From positions 1 to 64,000 of the forward strand of contig NZ_JAQMYP010000015.1 in NCBI RefSeq assembly GCF_028369295.1: a DNA stretch of 64,000 nucleotides, given 5' to 3'. The notes beneath the pieces are model-generated. The model saw only the letters and a list, made by a program, of their open reading frames with translations. It was not told where the DNA came from and did no database searches. This DNA comes from Streptomyces sp. HD. GTDB taxonomy: Bacteria; Actinomycetota; Actinomycetes; Streptomycetales; Streptomycetaceae. The position numbers and the translations under genes are program-made. How positions within the stretch are numbered: the stretch's first letter is position 1; each line of letters opens with the position of its first letter. Shown one piece after another: positions 60,713 to 64,000 of the stretch.

Positions 60713-61525
60713 TCATAGACCGGCGAACGTCGCTCCCGCGTCGCGCAGACGCGCGTGCAGTCCCCGGAAGACGGCGGCCGAGCGCGCGCCCGGCCAGTCC
60801 TCGGGCAGCAGCCGGGCGGGCAGGCCGGGGTCGGTGTACGGGAGATGGCGCCAGGAGTCCAGGGCGAGGAGGTAGTCGCGGTAGGCCTCCTCGGGCGGGG
60901 TGTCCTGCCGTCGCTCCCAGCCGTGCAGCACGCGCGCGTGGCGGTCGAGGAACGCCTCGTGCTCCTTGGCGATCGCGGCCAGGTCCCACCAGCGGGCGAC
61001 GGCCTCGGCGGTCGGCGTGAAGCCGAGGTGCTCGCCGCGGAAGAAGTCGACGTACTCCTCCAGGCGCAGCCGCGCGAGGGTGTGCCGGGCCTCCTCGTAC
61101 AGCCGCGCCGGCGCGATCCACACACCCGGGGCAGCCGTCCCGAAGCCGAGCCCGGCCAGCCGGGAGCGCAGCACATGCCGCTTCTGCCGCTCCGACTCCG
61201 GCACCGAGAACACCGCGAGCACCCAGCCCTCGTCCTCGGGCGGCACGGTCGTGTAGATGCGCCGGTCGCCGTCGTCGAGCAACTGACGTGCGTCCCGCGA
61301 CAGTTCGTACCCGGCCGCACCCTGCGCCGTACGGGCGGGCAGCAGCAGTCCGCGCCGCTTGAGACGGGACACCGACGAACGTACGGAGGGGGCGTCCACG
61401 CCGACCGCGGCCAGGAGTCTGATCAGCTCCGCGACCGGCACCGGGCCGGGCATATGGCGGCCGTAGGCGCCGTAGAGCGTGACGATGAGAGACCGTGGTG
61501 CATGCTGGTCGGACACGTTGATCAT
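60713..61525 (-). CDS. PaaX-family transcriptional regulator
   Basis: A 270-residue PaaX-type repressor, a family that binds aryl-CoA ligands such as phenylacetyl-CoA. The N-terminal winged helix reads RSLIVTLYGAYGRH...VAELIRLLAAVGVDAPSVRSSVSRLKRRGLL. The middle part YTTVPPEDEGWVLAVFSVPESERQKRHVLRSRLAGLGFG is the family signature. It lies 15 bp after the CoA-ligase gene, co-directional, so the two form an operon. A GTG at 61516 is an alternative start, since TAAGAT lies 7 bp before it as a possible -10. Confidence 0.92.
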   Translation of the reverse strand: MINVSDQHAPRSLIVTLYGAYGRHMPGPVPVAELIRLLAAVGVDAPSVRSSVSRLKRRGLLLPARTAQGAAGYELSRDARQLLDDGDRRIYTTVPPEDEGWVLAVFSVPESERQKRHVLRSRLAGLGFGTAAPGVWIAPARLYEEARHTLARLRLEEYVDFFRGEHLGFTPTAEAVARWWDLAAIAKEHEAFLDRHARVLHGWERRQDTPPEEAYRDYLLALDSWRHLPYTDPGLPARLLPEDWPGARSAAVFRGLHARLRDAGATFAGL

Positions 61526-61540
61526 CTTAGGTCGTACGGG

Positions 61541-63154
61541 TCACTGCCGGTCACCCCGCGGGTCACTGCCGACGCGCAGCCGGAACCGCTGGAGCTTGCC
61601 GGTCGCCGTGCGCGGGAGCGCGTCCAGGAAGACGATCTCACGCGGGCACTTGTACGGCGCCAGCTCGGCCTTGACGAACGCACGCAGCGCCTCCACGTCG
61701 CGTCGCGCACCCTCCCTGAGCACCGCGTATGCCACCACGACCTGACCGCGCGCCTCGTCGGGGCGCCCCACCACCGCCGTCTCCAGGACGTCCGGGTGGC
61801 GCGACAGGGCCTCCTCGACCTCCGGGCCCGCGATGTTGTAGCCGGCCGAGATGATCATGTCGTCCGCGCGGGCGACATAGCGGAAGTAGCCGTCACTCTC
61901 CCGGACGTAGGTGTCGCCGGTGATGTTCCAGCCGTACCGTACGTACTCGCGCTGACGCGGGTCGGTGAGATAGCGGCAGCCGACCGGTCCCCGCACGGCG
62001 AGCAGCCCCGGTTCCCCGTCGGGCACTTCCTGGCCGTCCTCGTCGACGACACGCGCGTGCCACCCCGGTACCGGCACGCCCGTCGTCCCGGGCCTGATGT
62101 GTTCGTCGGCCGCGGAGATGAAGATGTGCAGCAGCTCGGTGGCGCCGATGCCGTTGATGATGCGCAGCCCGGTCCGCTCGTGCCAGGCCTGCCAGGTTGC
62201 GGCGGGCAGGTTCTCGCCCGCGGAGACACAGCGGCGCAGCGAGGTGATGTCGTGCGAGTCGAGCTCGTCCAGCATCGCGCGGTACGCCGTCGGCGCGGTG
62301 AACAGCACCGACACCCGGTGTTCGCCGATCGCGGGCAACAGCTGTCTGGGACCGGCCTGTTCGAGGAGCAGGGCGCTGGCGCCGGCCCGCATCGGGAAGA
62401 TGACGAGTCCACCGAGGCCGAAGGTGAAGCCGAGCGGGGGACTGCCGGCGAAGACATCGCCCACATGTGGTTGCAGCACATGTTCCGAAAAGGTGTCCGC
62501 TATGGCGAGCACATCCCGGTGGAAGTGCATACAGCCTTTGGGGCGTCCGGTGGTCCCCGAGGTGAAGGCGATCAGCGCGACGTCGTCGGCCGCGGTGTCG
62601 GCGGCGGGATACGGCGCGTCGGGTGCCGGGCGGCGCAGCAGGTCGTCGGGGGCGTCACCGCCGTACGTCGCGATCCGCAGGCCGGGTATCTCGGCCTTGG
62701 CGAGGTCGTCGACGGCCCGGATGTCGCACAGCGCGTGCCGCACCTCGGCTATCTCGCACATGGTCGCAAGCTCGTGCGGCCGCTGCTGGGCCAGCACCGT
62801 GACGGCGACCGCGCCCGCCTTCAGCACCGCCAGCCAGCAGGCCGCCAGCCACGGTGTCGTCGGGCCGCGCAGCAGCACCCGGTTGCCCGGGACGACGCCG
62901 AGGTGGCCGGTGAGCACATGGGCGAGCCGGTCGACGTGGGCGCGCAGTGTGCCGTACGTCCATGTAGGGCCGGACGGGGTGTGGAACACGGGCCGCTCGG
63001 CATCGGGGCCGTCGAGCAGTTCGGCGGCGGCGTTGAGCCGTTCGGGGTAACGCAGCCCCGGCAGGTCGAAGCGGAGCTCGGGCCACTGGTCGGGCGGTGG
63101 CAGATGCTCGCGGGCGAAGCTGTCGACGTGGGCGGAGCGGTGCAGACCGGCCAT
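61541..63154 (-). CDS. Benzoate/2-aminobenzoate-type aryl-CoA ligase
   Basis: A 537-residue acyl-adenylate-forming enzyme. The P-loop FTSGTTGRPKGC, the motif INGIGATELLHIF (A5), WNITGDTYVRESDGYFRYVARADDMI (A7/A8) and the C-terminal catalytic Lys in RTATGKLQRF are all present. GIGATELLHIF is characteristic of benzoate- and 2-aminobenzoate-CoA ligases. It would make the aryl-CoA substrate for the monooxygenase/reductase. The ATG at 63154 has a weak GGGGCGAA site. PaaX follows 15 bp downstream. Confidence 0.92.
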   Translation of the reverse strand: MAGLHRSAHVDSFAREHLPPPDQWPELRFDLPGLRYPERLNAAAELLDGPDAERPVFHTPSGPTWTYGTLRAHVDRLAHVLTGHLGVVPGNRVLLRGPTTPWLAACWLAVLKAGAVAVTVLAQQRPHELATMCEIAEVRHALCDIRAVDDLAKAEIPGLRIATYGGDAPDDLLRRPAPDAPYPAADTAADDVALIAFTSGTTGRPKGCMHFHRDVLAIADTFSEHVLQPHVGDVFAGSPPLGFTFGLGGLVIFPMRAGASALLLEQAGPRQLLPAIGEHRVSVLFTAPTAYRAMLDELDSHDITSLRRCVSAGENLPAATWQAWHERTGLRIINGIGATELLHIFISAADEHIRPGTTGVPVPGWHARVVDEDGQEVPDGEPGLLAVRGPVGCRYLTDPRQREYVRYGWNITGDTYVRESDGYFRYVARADDMIISAGYNIAGPEVEEALSRHPDVLETAVVGRPDEARGQVVVAYAVLREGARRDVEALRAFVKAELAPYKCPREIVFLDALPRTATGKLQRFRLRVGSDPRGDRQ

Positions 63155-63411
63155 GGCGGTTCGCCCCCTTGCCGTGTGGGCTGCCTTATGGGCGTCGTGC
63201 TGTGCACGTGGTGCGGGTGGGCATCGCGGTGGGCCAAGCGACCCCGGGGGAGTGTGGGTGCGTTTCCCCGGACCCGCTTACCACAGGGAGCGTATCGTGT
63301 TGGTGACGACAGTCAATGGTGCGCGATATCGTCGAGATGGTCCGGCGAAGAGGTCCGTCGAGCAGGTCGTCGCGAGCGTCCGTCGCGGACGGCTCCGCAG
63401 GGAGGTCGGCA
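63155..63411. promoter_or_regulatory. Divergent promoter region of the ligase and acyl-CoA dehydrogenase genes
   Basis: The region holds CGATATCG (63324-63331), a perfect palindrome inside GCGCGATATCGTCGAG, and an AT-richer stretch CAGTCAATGGTG before it. These are plausible PaaX target and promoter sites, but no known consensus could be matched by eye. Confidence 0.35.
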
Positions 63412-64000
63412 ATGCCCGCATTCTCACTCGATCCGACGCAAACCGCCTGGTGTGCGGAGCTGCGCGCCCTGGCCGCCGAACGTCTGCGCCCGCTCGCGGA
63501 GAAGGGCGAACCCGGGCACGTCAACCGCGCGCTCGTCGCCGAACTCGGTCAACTGGGCCTGCTGGAGCGGCTGTTCACCTCCGGCGCGGTCGACCTGTGC
63601 CTGATGCGGGAGTCCCTCGCGTACGCCTGCACGGAGGCGGAGACCGCGCTCGCCCTGCAGGGGCTGGGCGCCCACCCCGTGCACGCGTACGGCACCCCGG
63701 CCCAGCGGGAGCGCTGGCTGCCCCGGGTGGCCGAGGGCAGTGCGGTGGCGGCCTTCGCGCTGAGCGAGCCGGGCGCCGGGTCGGACGCGGCGGCGCTGGA
63801 GCTACGGGCGGAACGGGACGCCGAGGGGGGCGACGGGGAGGGCGCCGGCTCGGACACCGAGGGGGCGAGTAAGGGGGCGACCGAACCGCCCGTCGCCGAG
63901 CCCGACGGCCCCGCCCGCTGGCGGCTCACCGGCGAGAAGTGCTGGATCTCCAACGCCCCCGAGGCCGACTTCTACACCGTCTTCGCCCGCACCACCCCAG
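63412..64000 (+). CDS. Acyl-CoA dehydrogenase, 5' part (cut by the window end)
   Basis: The first 196 codons of an FAD-dependent acyl-CoA dehydrogenase. An N-terminal helical domain is followed by VAAFALSEPGAGSDAAAL, the FAD/substrate-binding signature, and WRLTGEKCWISNAPEADFYTVFART. Between these lies an unusual acidic, Gly/Ser-rich insertion of ~30 residues (around residues 133-165) where relatives have a short turn. The ATG has GGGAGG upstream. It is divergent from the aryl-CoA ligase and probably oxidises a ring-derived or beta-oxidation CoA ester. It continues beyond 64000. Confidence 0.9.
   Translation, partial: MPAFSLDPTQTAWCAELRALAAERLRPLAEKGEPGHVNRALVAELGQLGLLERLFTSGAVDLCLMRESLAYACTEAETALALQGLGAHPVHAYGTPAQRERWLPRVAEGSAVAAFALSEPGAGSDAAALELRAERDAEGGDGEGAGSDTEGASKGATEPPVAEPDGPARWRLTGEKCWISNAPEADFYTVFARTTP

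Overview
The window is high-GC actinobacterial DNA, almost certainly a Streptomyces chromosome. The evidence is strong G/C bias at third codon positions, GTG starts with GGAGG-type ribosome sites, Tat-exported glycoside hydrolases, DUF6069 and DUF6099 proteins, a Hen1/Pnkp pair, a fused nitrate reductase/flavoprotein and two copies of a Streptomyces-type intergenic repeat. No rRNA, CRISPR array or intact insertion sequence is visible. The only tRNA sequence is the 3' part of a tRNA-Gly(CCC) at the left edge, which looks like one end (att site) of an integrative element.

Layout. 1-1000: att-like tRNA fragment, its terminator, and a truncated HEPN-like ORF. 1017-9470 (minus): a nine-gene aromatic-catabolism operon (two FAH-family proteins, cyclase-family hydrolase, FAD monooxygenase, ACMSD-type amidohydrolase, extradiol dioxygenase, SDR, CoA-transferase A/B) with a divergent LysR regulator and a neighbouring MFS transporter; near-identical palindromes precede the operon and the transporter. 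12.4-13.6 kb: DUF6069 membrane protein and divergent MarR. 13.6-17.9 kb: a scar zone of gene fragments (epimerase 5' part, XRE/TPR 3' part, GH3/CBM6 chimera) around an orphan condensation-domain gene and an unrecognised ORF. 18.0-21.3 kb: xyloglucan degradation (GH74 and GH12). 22.1-25.3 kb: secreted M1 peptidase, small secreted protein, P450. 25.6-28.8 kb: cobalamin riboswitch, cobalt transporter cbtBA, a Cys-containing small protein, a 9-copy tandem repeat, a histidine-phosphatase-like protein lacking both catalytic histidines, and a small secreted protein.

29.0-43.2 kb: a second-type enolase divergent from an HxlR-peroxiredoxin fusion regulator, DUF6174-like lipoprotein, exported beta-carbonic anhydrase, a large FAD/Fe-S dehydrogenase with MarR and YceI neighbours, a GT-C-like membrane protein, and a 1370-residue assimilatory nitrate reductase fused to a diflavin reductase. 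43.4-46.5 kb: SepF-like protein, AAA ATPase, MazG-like protein, DUF6099, and a hidden 58-residue ORF. 46.7-56.4 kb: F420-type LLM oxidoreductase, Hen1-Pnkp RNA repair operon, an NAD-kinase-like/SPFH pair with an 18-bp perfect inverted repeat in its leader, arginine deiminase and ornithine carbamoyltransferase.

56.4-64.0 kb: anti-sigma-type ATPase, then an aryl-CoA cluster (enoyl-CoA hydratase, two-domain aryl-CoA monooxygenase/reductase, PaaX regulator, benzoate/2-aminobenzoate-type CoA ligase, acyl-CoA dehydrogenase cut by the window end), which fits CoA-dependent breakdown of anthranilate or salicylate.

All functional calls rest on motifs and family recognition by eye; no database search was run.
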